This document shows, piece by piece, positions 9,212-17,836 of a DNA stretch of 64,000 bases. The stretch is from positions 1 through 64,000 of the forward strand of contig NZ_JACEHE010000025.1 in the NCBI RefSeq assembly GCF_013778455.1. The letters run 5' to 3'. The notes under the pieces are model-generated. The model did no database searches and had not been told where the DNA came from. It saw only the letters and a list, made by a program, of their open reading frames with translations. Within the stretch, counting starts at the first letter, position 1; each line of letters starts with the position of its first letter. This DNA is from Streptomyces himalayensis subsp. himalayensis. Its GTDB lineage: Bacteria > Actinomycetota > Actinomycetes > Streptomycetales > Streptomycetaceae. The position numbers and the translations under genes are program-made.

Positions 9212-9727
9212 GCCTGTGAAACCTTTCGTGCGGATGCATACAGGGGATGCGGACAGACGAGTGCTGCGCGCAGGAAGGCATGAGGAGAGCGGGCGGGAGC
9301 GCGCGGTCTGCACTCAGCCGTGGTGCGGGGCCTCTTGCACCATGCGGTCTGCGCCTCGGTACGTCGACGGGATCAGACGCCGCCCCGTCCCAGGGGCGGT
9401 CGGCAGCGCTGCCCATGCGTGGGCAGGCTTCCCAGTGTCGAGCGAGGCAGTGAACGCCGTAGCTGAACGGCATGCCCGAGGACGGAGGAAGGACCAGGCT
9501 GGTCCTGCATCCGGCGCTTCATCGGGAACACGGGCAGTGGCACGGGTGTCCCGGCGGCTGCCGGGCATTTTCAGGATCGCTTCATCGCGCACCTCTCCCA
9601 CCGTCGGCTTCCGCCGGCGCGGCAGTTCTGAGTGTTGGGGGAGATAGTCCCGGATCGTCGGCTCGGCGGAAATATAGGTCCGGCAAAGGCCGCACCGCGA
9701 AACCGGTCACTGAAGGGACTTCGGCGA

Positions 9728-9757
9728 ACGTTAGGTGCGTCCATTCGAGGGTGTCAA
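9728..9757 (-). promoter_or_regulatory. Consensus vegetative promoter for the sugar ABC operon, with AACGTT core
   Basis: On the minus strand TTGACA (9757-9752) and TAACGT (9733-9728) are separated by 18 bp, close to the sigma-70/HrdB consensus. AACGTT (9727-9732) overlaps the -10 box and is the usual core of LacI-family operators. That fits repression by the divergent LacI gene at 10540. Transcription would begin near 9721. Confidence 0.6.
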
Positions 9758-9884
9758 GAGGGTTGGATTACCCCGCCGGCGAGGGCTGACGATCCTACGG
9801 CTGAGCAAGTCGGTGCACGGCTCTTGACGCCTGGGGCATCACGGTGGCAGATTTTTTTACCGGTACAAGCAAGCCCCGCACAGT

Positions 9885-9900
9885 GGGTCATTACTGACCC
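9885..9900. promoter_or_regulatory. Inverted repeat GGGTCA-N4-TGACCC
   Basis: Perfect 6-bp arms around TTAC, in the divergent region about 130 bp upstream of the ABC operon promoter. It is a possible regulator-binding site; no regulator can be assigned. Confidence 0.3.
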
Positions 9901-10005
9901 GCCAGAGCCGCGTGGCCGGCCGTGCCGTGCTGCACCTGCTCGCAACCCGACGGCCCGACGGCCCGAGGTCTGAACACGCCACCACATCACCGCTGGAGTA
10001 CGTCC

Positions 10006-10284
10006 GTGCCAACTCCCACCGTGGTCATCACCGTCGGCATCGAGCGACCGAAGATCAGCCGCAACCTGAAAGGCCACGTCACCGAGCAGCTGGGCCGCTG
10101 CGGCCAGGGCGGCCTACGGGGCGAGCAGGACTCGCCGATGTTCAGCAGGAGCGGCATCCGCCTGGGCTTCGTGTGGCCCCTGCGCATCTCGGACATCCCC
10201 AACTCGCGTCGGCCGGAGGGCTGTTTCGCCGACGCCCGCGGCCGGAGGGACGGAACCGGTCCGCCAGGCGAGCGGCCGAGACGG
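10006..10284 (+). pseudogene. N-terminal remnant of a GH51 alpha-L-arabinofuranosidase
   Basis: From GTG 10006 the translation matches the start of intracellular GH51 enzymes: ISRNLKGH and EQLGRC correspond to the family's ISRxxYGHFAEHLGRC, and SDIPNSRRPEGCFAD to the family's IPNLRWPGGCFAD. RRDGTGPPGERPR follows. Similarity stops near 10284, and many key residues are already altered (FAEH to VTEQ, WPGG to RPEG), so this is a decayed fragment of about 93 codons. An intact but different GH51 gene sits at 16050. The match to the family is from memory; an alignment would settle it. Confidence 0.65.
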
Positions 10285-10440
10285 CACCCCCGTGACCGAG
10301 GGCGAGGTCGTCGCTCACGGGGCCTTCATGAACGAGCGCACGCCGCCGCACGGCTCGCGAGATGTGAGCCGAGACGGGACCCTGAATCGCTCATGCCGAC
10401 ACAGGGCAGAAAGACGTATAGGATTCTGTGCGCTGTCTTT

Positions 10441-10478
10441 CCGTGCCGGAGAAAGAATTCTTTTTCACCGGGGCACGG
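10441..10478. promoter_or_regulatory. Nested palindromes upstream of the LacI gene
   Basis: CCGTGCC (10441-10447) and GGCACGG (10472-10478) are perfect inverted arms. Inside them AAAGAATTCTTT (10452-10463) is a perfect 12-bp palindrome. The element lies about 60 bp before the GTG start of the LacI regulator and is a candidate autoregulatory operator. It is AT-rich against a GC-rich background. Confidence 0.45.
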
Positions 10479-10539
10479 CACAGGCAAATGCCGGACGCAG
10501 TATCCGGGTGAGACCCAAGACCGCAGACCGGGGGCGAAC

Positions 10540-11544
10540 GTGGCAACGATTCGGGATGTCGCTAAGGCGGCCGGAGTCTCGGCGATGACCGTCTCGAACG
10601 TCATCAACGATCACCCGAACGTGCGCCCGGCAACGCGGGAGAAGGTCCTCGAGGCAATGGCGCGGCTCGACTACCGCGTCAACGTCGCGGCCCGCAATCT
10701 CAGCAAGGGCCGCACCGGCACCATCGGACTCGCCGTCCCCCAGGTGAACAGCCCCTATTACAGCCGGCTCGCCACCACCGTCATCACCGCGGCCGAGCGT
10801 CACAACCTGAGGGTGAGCATCGAGCAGACCGGCGCGTCGCGGGAGAACGAACTCGCCGCGCTGTCGCTGTCACGTAACCGTCTCTACGACGGGCTCATCC
10901 TCTGCGCCGCAGGACTGGGGCCGGCCGATGCCGAGCGGCTCAAGGTGGATCACCCGGTGGTCATCCTGGGCGAGCGGAGCTTCGGCGGTCCCGTGGACCA
11001 TGTCGCCATGCCCAATGTCGACGCCGCCGAGGCGGCCACCGGCCACCTGATCGAGCGGGGCTGTCGACGTATCGCGATCCTCTGCGGGGGCATCGACGAA
11101 GTCGACACCTCCGGCCTCCGGCTCAGGGGCTACCGGCAGGCGCTTGAAAAGGCCGGCCTGCCTGCGGATCCGGCCCTGACACAGACGGTGGACAAGCCGG
11201 ACATGGCCGAGGGTGCCGAACGGGCCCGGAAGATGGTCGAGAGCGGACTCGACTTCGACGGCTTGTTCTGCGAGAACGACTCCGTGGCCATGGGTGCGCT
11301 GCGGGGCCTGGCAAGTGCCGGGGTGCGGGTGCCGGAGCAGGTCAAGGTCATCGGCTTCGACAACGTCAAGGAGAGCGAGTTCCTCGTCCCTTCGCTGTCC
11401 ACCGTCGACCCCGACCACGACGCGATGGCCGAACGGGCGGTCGACCTCCTGATCAGGCGCATCGAGGCGACCGAGCCCGGAGCGGAGCACGAAGAGTTCG
11501 TCAGCTCCTTCTCCCTGGTGATCCGGGAGTCGACAGGCGGCTGA
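10540..11544 (+). CDS. LacI family transcriptional regulator of the glycan locus
   Basis: A 334-residue regulator. The N-terminal helix-turn-helix and hinge read ATIRDVAKAAGVSAMTVSNVIN and VRPATREKVLEAMARLDYRVN. A periplasmic-binding-protein-like sugar domain follows (TIGLAVPQVNSPYYSRLA, DGLFCENDSVAMGALRGL, VKVIGFDNVKESEFLVPSLSTV). GTG 10540 was chosen because the HTH starts at the next codon; the open frame upstream is the GH51 remnant. It is divergent from the ABC-hydrolase operon and upstream of the plus-strand hydrolases, so it probably controls both in response to a released sugar. Confidence 0.88.
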   Translation: MATIRDVAKAAGVSAMTVSNVINDHPNVRPATREKVLEAMARLDYRVNVAARNLSKGRTGTIGLAVPQVNSPYYSRLATTVITAAERHNLRVSIEQTGASRENELAALSLSRNRLYDGLILCAAGLGPADAERLKVDHPVVILGERSFGGPVDHVAMPNVDAAEAATGHLIERGCRRIAILCGGIDEVDTSGLRLRGYRQALEKAGLPADPALTQTVDKPDMAEGAERARKMVESGLDFDGLFCENDSVAMGALRGLASAGVRVPEQVKVIGFDNVKESEFLVPSLSTVDPDHDAMAERAVDLLIRRIEATEPGAEHEEFVSSFSLVIRESTGG

Positions 11545-11799
11545 GCGGGCCGTCCGGGCGTGGCCGTCCAGGGTCGCGCACTTGGGCAAGGCGTACGATC
11601 GCCGGCCCTGCCGAGCCCCGTCGGTCCAGCCTCCCCGAGGTCCCCGCGGCGCTGACCGCCGTTGCCACAGGCAGGCCCTTCCCTGTTCCTCCGTGCCCAC
11701 CCTCACGCCTCGCCTCGCCTGGCCGCCGACCGGGAAGCGAGTGCCGCCGCCGCACCGCCCCGGTTCTTCAGACCACTCCACAGACAAGGGAGACCACCG

Positions 11800-12738
11800 G
11801 TGAACGCCGTAGCCGACGCCCCCCTGTTCCGCGACCCCGTATATGACGGGGCGGCAGACCCCGTCGCCGTCCACCACCGCCAAAGCGGCGAATGGTGGCT
11901 CGTCTACACCAACCGCCGCGCCACAGCCCCAGGCCCTGGCTTCGCCTGGGTGCACGGTACCGACTTGGGCGTGGCCGCCTCCGCAGACGGCGGCCGCACC
12001 TGGACATGCCGGGGCACTCTCACCGGCTTGGAAACCGAGTGGGGGAGAAACACCTTCTGGGCACCGGAGATCATCTGGCACGACGGCCTGTACCACATGT
12101 ACGTCAGCTACATCCGCGGCGTACCCGACTCCTGGACCGGAGCCGCCCACATCCGCCACTACACCAGCCCCGACATGCTGGAGTGGACGTATCTCGGGGA
12201 GCTCGACCTCGACTCCGACCAGGTCATCGACGCATGCGTGTACCCACTGCCGGGCGGTGGCTGGCGGATGTGGTTCAAGGACGGTTCCCGGGGCTCGATC
12301 ACCTGCGCCGCCGACAGCCCCGACCTCTACCACTGGCGGCCCACCGGCGTGGTGCTCGATCACCGCGGGCACGAGGGCCCCAACGTCTTCGAGTTGGGCG
12401 GCCACTACTGGATGATCGTCGACGAGTGGCGCGGACAGGGAGTGCTGCGGTCGGACGACCTGACGACCTGGGAACACCAGGGGCTGATCCTGGACTCTCC
12501 GGGCAGCCGTCCCGACGACGGCAACATCGGCCTCCATGCCGACGTGGTCGTCCAGGGAGAGACGGCCTACATCTTCTACTTCACACATCCCGGCCGCCCC
12601 GCATACACCAACGATGACGACGGCACCCTGGCCACCCGCCGCTCCTCGCTCCAGGTCGCCGCCGCACGAGTCGTCGACGGCAGACTGCACTGCGACCGCG
12701 ATGAGCCCGTCCGACTCGATCTGACCGCCATGCCGTAG
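11800..12738 (+). CDS. GH43-like glycoside hydrolase (five-bladed propeller)
   Basis: A 312-residue protein without a signal peptide. The sequence runs FRDPVYDGAADPVAV, WWLVYTNRRA, FWAPEIIWHDGLYHMYVSYI, VIDACVYPLPGGGWRMWFKD and HEGPNVFELGGHYWMIVDEW. This is the repeating blade pattern and the three acidic positions of GH43/GH117-like enzymes. GTG 11800 has AGGGAG about 8 bases upstream. It starts 255 bp after the LacI stop; that gap shows no gene. The substrate is unknown; from context, a plant polysaccharide side chain. Confidence 0.75.
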   Translation: MNAVADAPLFRDPVYDGAADPVAVHHRQSGEWWLVYTNRRATAPGPGFAWVHGTDLGVAASADGGRTWTCRGTLTGLETEWGRNTFWAPEIIWHDGLYHMYVSYIRGVPDSWTGAAHIRHYTSPDMLEWTYLGELDLDSDQVIDACVYPLPGGGWRMWFKDGSRGSITCAADSPDLYHWRPTGVVLDHRGHEGPNVFELGGHYWMIVDEWRGQGVLRSDDLTTWEHQGLILDSPGSRPDDGNIGLHADVVVQGETAYIFYFTHPGRPAYTNDDDGTLATRRSSLQVAAARVVDGRLHCDRDEPVRLDLTAMP

Positions 12739-12805
12739 GTCTTCCGAGCGCGAGTCGCAAGGACAGCGCCTGTCGCCGGCGTGCTCGACACCGCGTATGC
12801 CGGTG

Positions 12806-12820
12806 CGGCAAGCGCTTTCT
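12806..12820 (+). promoter_or_regulatory. Candidate LacI-type operator before the beta-galactosidase
   Basis: GCAAGCGCTTTC contains the perfect palindrome AAGCGCTT (12810-12817), the usual CG-centred core of LacI-family operators. It lies about 145 bp upstream of the GH2 start and directly before a tandem repeat. The rest of the 222-bp gap has no gene. Confidence 0.45.
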
Positions 12821-12888
12821 CAAGTAGTCGCAGTCGTCAAGTAGTCGCAGTCGTCAAGTAGTCGCAGTCGTCGAGTAGTCGCACTCGT
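12821..12888 (+). repeat. Four tandem 17-bp repeats in the beta-galactosidase leader
   Basis: CAAGTAGTCGCAGTCGT is repeated three times without change (12821-12837, 12838-12854, 12855-12871). A fourth copy (12872-12888) has two changes. The array directly follows the candidate LacI operator and ends about 70 bp before the GH2 start codon. Such minisatellites can change copy number by slippage. Confidence 0.9.
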
Positions 12889-12960
12889 CTCAGGGCCACC
12901 GGCCGAGTACCAGGCCCGAAGGCCACACCAACCATTCGACCCCGCCACGGAGGGCGTTCC

Positions 12961-15900
12961 ATGACCCTGCACACCCCGACGAGCCAACGGCTTGCTTCGT
13001 TCAGCCCCGGCGAGGGGCGTCTGGCGCCGAGGGCGAGCGCCCGCAGCGACGTCCGGAGGCTCGATCTGGACGGTCGGTGGCGGTTCCGGCTCAGGCCTTC
13101 GGTCCGGGAGATGACCGAAGGGTTTCAGGAGGCCGGGTTCGACGACTCGGCATGGGACCACCTGCGCGTTCCCGGCATGTGGCAGATGGAAGGCCTGCGT
13201 GACGAGAACGGAGACCTCCTGGACGCGGGGCAGGGCCGCTTCGGTCTGCCCGCCTACACCAACATCGTCTACCCCTTCCCGGTGGATCCGCCGCACCCGC
13301 CGGAGGACAACCCCACCGGCGAGTACCGCCGGGAGTTCACTCTCGACTCCGTCGCTCCCGGCGCGCGCTGGGTGCTGCGTTTCGAGGGTGTGGACTCGCA
13401 CTTCACGGTCTGGCTGAACGGCACGGAGCTCGGCTGGGCGACGGGCAGCCGGCTGCCCGCCGAGTTCGATGCCACCCCCGCGCTGCGGGAGGGCCGCAAT
13501 GTAGTGGCCGTCCGGGTCCATCAGTGGTCCGCCGGGAGCTACCTCGAAGACCAGGACATGTGGTGGCTCTCCGGTATCTTCCGCTCCGTCCACCTGATCG
13601 AGCGGCCCGCGGGTGCCATCGGCGACCACTTCGTGCACGCGGACTTCGACCACCGCACCGGCGAGGGACTGCTGCTCGTCGAGTGCGACGTCCCCGCCGT
13701 GATGGACATCCCCGAACTCGGCGTCACCGGCCTGCCCGCGGGCGAGCCGCACAGGATCGCGCACGTCGAACCTTGGACGGCCGAGACGCCCCGGCTGTAC
13801 GCGGGCACACTCCGGTCCGAGGGGGAGACGCTCACCCTCTCCGTGGGCTTCCGCACCGTGAAGATCGTCGACGGGACCATCACCGTCAACGGCTCGCCCA
13901 TCCGCTTCAGGGGCGTCAACCGGCATGAATGGCACCCGGAGACCGGCCGCACCCTCGATCTGGAGACCATGCGCGCCGACGTTCTGCTGATGAAACAGCA
14001 CAACATCAACGCGGTCCGCACCAGCCACTACCCGCCCGACTCCCGATTCCTCGACCTGTGCGACGAGTACGGCCTGTGGGTGATCGACGAATGCGACCTG
14101 GAGACACACGGGTTCGGCATGCTCGGCTGGAAGAACAACCCGTCCGCCGACACCCGCTGGCGCGACGCCCTCATGGACCGGGTCCAGCGGATGGTCGAAC
14201 GCGACAAGAACCACCCCAGCGTCGTCATGTGGTCGATGGGCAACGAAGCCGGCGAGGGTGACAACATCCGGGCGATGGCCGAGTGGACCCGCCGCCGCGA
14301 CCCGGACCGCCTCGTCCACTACGAGGGCGACTACGACAGCCCCTACGTGGATGTCTACAGCAGGATGTACGCCCCCCTCGACGAGGTCGCCCTCATCGGG
14401 ATGCACGCCGAGCCCCGCACCGTCGACGCCGCGGCCGACTCACACCGCCGACGGCTGCCGTTCATCCTCTGCGAGTACGCGCACGCGATGGGCAACGGCC
14501 CGGGCGGCCTGTCCGAGTACGAGGAGCTGTTCGACCGGTATCCCCGGCTGCACGGCGGCTTCGTGTGGGAGTGGATCGACCACGGCATCCTCCAGAAGAC
14601 CACCGAGGGCCCGGACGTCGGCCGGCCCTTCTACGCCTATGGGGGCGACTTCGGTGAGGTGGTCCACGACGGCAACTTCATCGCTGACGGACTGGTCTTC
14701 CCCGACCGCACGCCCTCGCCAGGCCTCGTCGAGTACAAGGCCGTCATCGCCCCCGTACGTATGCGACTGGAGCACGCGCCGAACCGGCTGGCGCTGCTGA
14801 TCCGCAACGGCTTCGACTTCCTCGACACATCCCTCCTCGCCTTCGGCTGGCGCCTGGAAGCCGACGGGAGCCTGCTGGCGGACGGCGTCCTGGACCTGCC
14901 GCCGATTCCGGCCCGTGCGAGCCATGAGGCGGCCCTCGACGAAGTGGTCACCACGGTTCCGTCGGCCGGCGGCGAACAGGTCCTGACCGTGCGTGCCGTG
15001 CTGGCCAAGGACCACAACGGGGTCCCGGCCGGACACGAGATCGCCTTCACGCAGCTGGTGCTGCCGATGCCCGGAAAGCCGTGCCGCAACCCGGTCCCCG
15101 TCCCCCCGCAGCGCACGGCAGGGGGATGGACATTGGGTGAGGCTGAGTTCACCGCCCACGGCGAACTCGTCCGGCTCGGCGACCTGGCGCTGGTCGCTCC
15201 CCGACTCGACCTCTGGCGAGCCCCCACGGACAACGACCGCGGCGGAGAAGGACACGTACGGGTGTGGAGGGAACTGGGCCTGCACCGGCTCGTGCACCGC
15301 ACCGTCGACTGCGCCGTCCACGGTGAGCAGTTGGTCGTCGACACCGTCAGCCGGGCCGCCGGCCAGGACGGAGGCATGGTGGGCCGCTGGACGTGGACCG
15401 CATACGACTCCGGAGCCCTCGAGCTGAAGCTGGACCTCACCCCGACCGGCCAACTCGACACCGGCCGTGGGGATGCGCGCCACGGGGAGGTGCTGCCGCA
15501 GCCGGCCACTCTGCCGAAACTCGGGATCCGGCTCGGTCTGCCGGGCGGCGCGGCAGGCCTCGACTGGTACGGGTACGGGCCCGGCGAGTCCTACCGCGAC
15601 AGCGGGCGGGCCGCGCGCCTCGGCAGGTTCCACGCCACCGTGGAGGAACTGCAGACCCCCTATGTGCGGCCTCAGGAGAACGGCAACCGCAGCGGCGTGC
15701 GCGAAGCGGCGATCCGCTGGGCTGACGGCCAGGTGCTGGACCTCTCCGCACCCACCGGCATCGACCTGTCCCTGCGGCCGTGGACGGCCGAGGCGATGGA
15801 AGCGGCACAGCACACCAGCGACCTCGTCCCGGACGGCACCCTCTGGCTCACCCTCGACCTGGCCCACCACGGGCTCGGCAGTGCCTCATGCGGCCCGGAC

Positions 15901-15987
15901 GCCTTTCCGCAGCACCGTCTTCACCCCCACTCGGCGACCCTCACCGTCCGCTTCCACATCGGTGACACGGAAGGGACGCCGGCCTGA
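12961..15987 (+). CDS. lacZ: GH2 beta-galactosidase (LacZ type)
   Basis: A 1008-residue enzyme with the full LacZ layout: an N-terminal jelly roll (DLDGRWRFRLRPS, WDHLRVPGMWQMEG), an Ig-like domain, the TIM barrel (RFRGVNRHEWHPETGR), and the C-terminal small-chain domain (RAPTDNDRGGEGHVRVWRELGLHRL). The acid/base is E429 in SMGNEAGEG and the nucleophile is E505 in LCEYAHAMGN. No signal peptide, so it is cytoplasmic. It hydrolyses terminal beta-galactose, here probably from xyloglucan or galactan side chains after defucosylation. ATG 12961. It is followed 62 bp later by GH51, probably in one transcript. Confidence 0.92.
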   Translation: MTLHTPTSQRLASFSPGEGRLAPRASARSDVRRLDLDGRWRFRLRPSVREMTEGFQEAGFDDSAWDHLRVPGMWQMEGLRDENGDLLDAGQGRFGLPAYTNIVYPFPVDPPHPPEDNPTGEYRREFTLDSVAPGARWVLRFEGVDSHFTVWLNGTELGWATGSRLPAEFDATPALREGRNVVAVRVHQWSAGSYLEDQDMWWLSGIFRSVHLIERPAGAIGDHFVHADFDHRTGEGLLLVECDVPAVMDIPELGVTGLPAGEPHRIAHVEPWTAETPRLYAGTLRSEGETLTLSVGFRTVKIVDGTITVNGSPIRFRGVNRHEWHPETGRTLDLETMRADVLLMKQHNINAVRTSHYPPDSRFLDLCDEYGLWVIDECDLETHGFGMLGWKNNPSADTRWRDALMDRVQRMVERDKNHPSVVMWSMGNEAGEGDNIRAMAEWTRRRDPDRLVHYEGDYDSPYVDVYSRMYAPLDEVALIGMHAEPRTVDAAADSHRRRLPFILCEYAHAMGNGPGGLSEYEELFDRYPRLHGGFVWEWIDHGILQKTTEGPDVGRPFYAYGGDFGEVVHDGNFIADGLVFPDRTPSPGLVEYKAVIAPVRMRLEHAPNRLALLIRNGFDFLDTSLLAFGWRLEADGSLLADGVLDLPPIPARASHEAALDEVVTTVPSAGGEQVLTVRAVLAKDHNGVPAGHEIAFTQLVLPMPGKPCRNPVPVPPQRTAGGWTLGEAEFTAHGELVRLGDLALVAPRLDLWRAPTDNDRGGEGHVRVWRELGLHRLVHRTVDCAVHGEQLVVDTVSRAAGQDGGMVGRWTWTAYDSGALELKLDLTPTGQLDTGRGDARHGEVLPQPATLPKLGIRLGLPGGAAGLDWYGYGPGESYRDSGRAARLGRFHATVEELQTPYVRPQENGNRSGVREAAIRWADGQVLDLSAPTGIDLSLRPWTAEAMEAAQHTSDLVPDGTLWLTLDLAHHGLGSASCGPDAFPQHRLHPHSATLTVRFHIGDTEGTPA

Positions 15988-16049
15988 ACCGCCAGGAACC
16001 GATGCGCGACGGCTGGCCCACGCTCAAGCAGCTCTGCGGAAAGGACCCC

Positions 16050-17612
16050 ATGAGCACCCGTACTGCCGAGGCTGTTCCCACCCGCCCGGCCCGCTTCACC
16101 CTCGACCCCGCTTTCACCGTCGGCGAGGTCAACCCCCGCCTCTTCGGCTCCTTCGTCGAACACCTCGGCCGCTGCGTTTACACCGGAATCTTCGAGCCGG
16201 ACCACCCCTCGGCCGACGAGGCGGGCATGCGCACGGACGTACTGGACCTGATCCGCGAGCTCGGCGTCACCACGATCCGTTACCCCGGCGGTAACTTCGT
16301 CTCCGGCTACAAGTGGGAGGACTCGGTCGGCACGGTGGAGTCGCGTCCGCGCCGCCTCGACCTCGCCTGGAGGTCGACCGAGACCAACCGCTTCGGCCTG
16401 TCCGAGTACATCGCCTTCCTGAAGAAGATCGGCCCGCAGAGCGAGCCGATGATGGCGCTGAACCTCGGCACGCGCGGCGTCGCCGAGGCCCTGGAACTCC
16501 AGGAGTACGCCAACCACCCGGTCGGCACGGCCCTGTCCGACCTCCGCGTCTCCCACGGCGACAAGGAACCCTTCGGCATCCGGCTGTGGTGCCTCGGTAA
16601 CGAGATGGACGGCCCCTGGCAGACCGGCCACAAGACCGCCGAGGAGTACGGCCGCATCGCCGCCGAGACGGCCCGCGCCATGCGCCAGATCGACCCGTCC
16701 GTGGAACTGGTCGCCTGCGGCTCCTCCTACCAGGGCATGCCCACCTTCGCCAAGTGGGAGGCGACGGTCCTGCAGGAGACGTACGACCTCGTCGACTACA
16801 TCTCCCTGCACGCCTACTACGAGCCCAGGGACGGCGACGTCGACTCCTTCCTCGCCTCCGCCGTCGACATGGAGTCCTTCATCGAGAACGTGGTCGCCAC
16901 CTGCGACCACGTAGGCGCGAGGCTCAAGTCGAAGAAGCAGATCAACCTCTCCTTCGACGAGTGGAACGTCTGGTACACCGCGGAGTGGCTCGCGATCGAG
17001 AACTCCGCCTCGCGGGACTGGGCCGAGGCACCCCGTCTGCTGGAGAACCACTACAGCGTCCTGGACGCCGTGGTCTTCGGCTCCCTCCTGATCGCCCTGC
17101 TCCGCCACGCGGACCGGGTGACCGTCGCCTGCCTCGCCCAGCTCGTCAACGTCATCGCCCCGATCCTGACCGAGCCGGGCGGCCCGGCCTGGCGGCAGAC
17201 GACGTTCTTCCCCTTCGCGCAGGCCTCGAAATACGGCCGCGGCCAGGTCCTGGACGTGCGTGTGGACTCACCGACGTACGAGACGGAGAAATACGGCGAG
17301 GCCGACCTGCTGCACGCCACCGCCGTGGGCGCTGAGGACGGTTCGGTCACCGTCTTCGCCGTCAACCGCAGCCGCACAGAATCCCTTCCCCTGCAAGTCA
17401 CCCTGAACGGCCTCGCGTTGACGTCGGTCGTCGAACACAGCGCACTCGCCGACGCCGACCCCGACGCCCGCAACACCCTCACGGATCCGGCACGCGTGAC
17501 ACCGCACCAGGTCTCCGGGACCACCCTGAGCAACGGCACCCTCAGCGCCGAGCTCGAACCGCTGTCCTGGAACATGATCCGGCTCGCCCAGTACTTCAGT
17601 CCGCCAGCTTGA
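16050..17612 (+). CDS. GH51 alpha-L-arabinofuranosidase
   Basis: A 520-residue intracellular enzyme. RLFGSFVEHLGRCVYTGIFEP and RYPGGNFVSGYKWEDSVG are the GH51 N-terminal signatures. The acid/base is E185 in CLGNEMDGPW and the nucleophile is E304 in SFDEWNVWY. The C-terminal beta domain ends around LEPLSWNMIRL. ATG 16050 has AAGGA nine bases upstream. It removes arabinofuranose from arabinan, arabinoxylan or arabinosylated xyloglucan fragments. Its codon use is very strongly biased to GCC, GAG and CTC, stronger than its neighbours, which suggests high expression. Confidence 0.92.
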   Translation: MSTRTAEAVPTRPARFTLDPAFTVGEVNPRLFGSFVEHLGRCVYTGIFEPDHPSADEAGMRTDVLDLIRELGVTTIRYPGGNFVSGYKWEDSVGTVESRPRRLDLAWRSTETNRFGLSEYIAFLKKIGPQSEPMMALNLGTRGVAEALELQEYANHPVGTALSDLRVSHGDKEPFGIRLWCLGNEMDGPWQTGHKTAEEYGRIAAETARAMRQIDPSVELVACGSSYQGMPTFAKWEATVLQETYDLVDYISLHAYYEPRDGDVDSFLASAVDMESFIENVVATCDHVGARLKSKKQINLSFDEWNVWYTAEWLAIENSASRDWAEAPRLLENHYSVLDAVVFGSLLIALLRHADRVTVACLAQLVNVIAPILTEPGGPAWRQTTFFPFAQASKYGRGQVLDVRVDSPTYETEKYGEADLLHATAVGAEDGSVTVFAVNRSRTESLPLQVTLNGLALTSVVEHSALADADPDARNTLTDPARVTPHQVSGTTLSNGTLSAELEPLSWNMIRLAQYFSPPA

Positions 17613-17836
17613 CGCCTGACAGCGGCCCGAGCAGACACGCACGGGCCGAGGCAACCGACTCCACCCAGATCAGGCGACCTCACCATGTGCTTCGGCGCGA
17701 CGCTACGGGCGTTCGACGACAGCGACCGATGACGTGGGGCCGCACATCAGGCAACCCGTGTTCCCACACGGCTGCCGCCTTGCACGAATCACCCTTCCAG
17801 AAATCGTTACTTGTCACTCGTACTCCAGGAGCCGAC

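Larger units (their letters stand above)
9212..10005. other. Long non-coding leader/promoter region of the sugar ABC operon
   Basis: About 800 bp between the binding-protein gene and a GH51 remnant. I see no convincing gene on either strand. It holds a minus-strand promoter (9728-9757), a T-run near 9852, and the inverted repeat GGGTCA-TTAC-TGACCC (9885-9900). The part between the promoter and the start codon is an unusually long leader. Confidence 0.5.

Noticed and set aside
10870..12690. 606-codon minus-strand frame across the LacI and GH43-like genes
   Set aside because: Antisense shadow of two well-supported genes; no motif or ribosome site.
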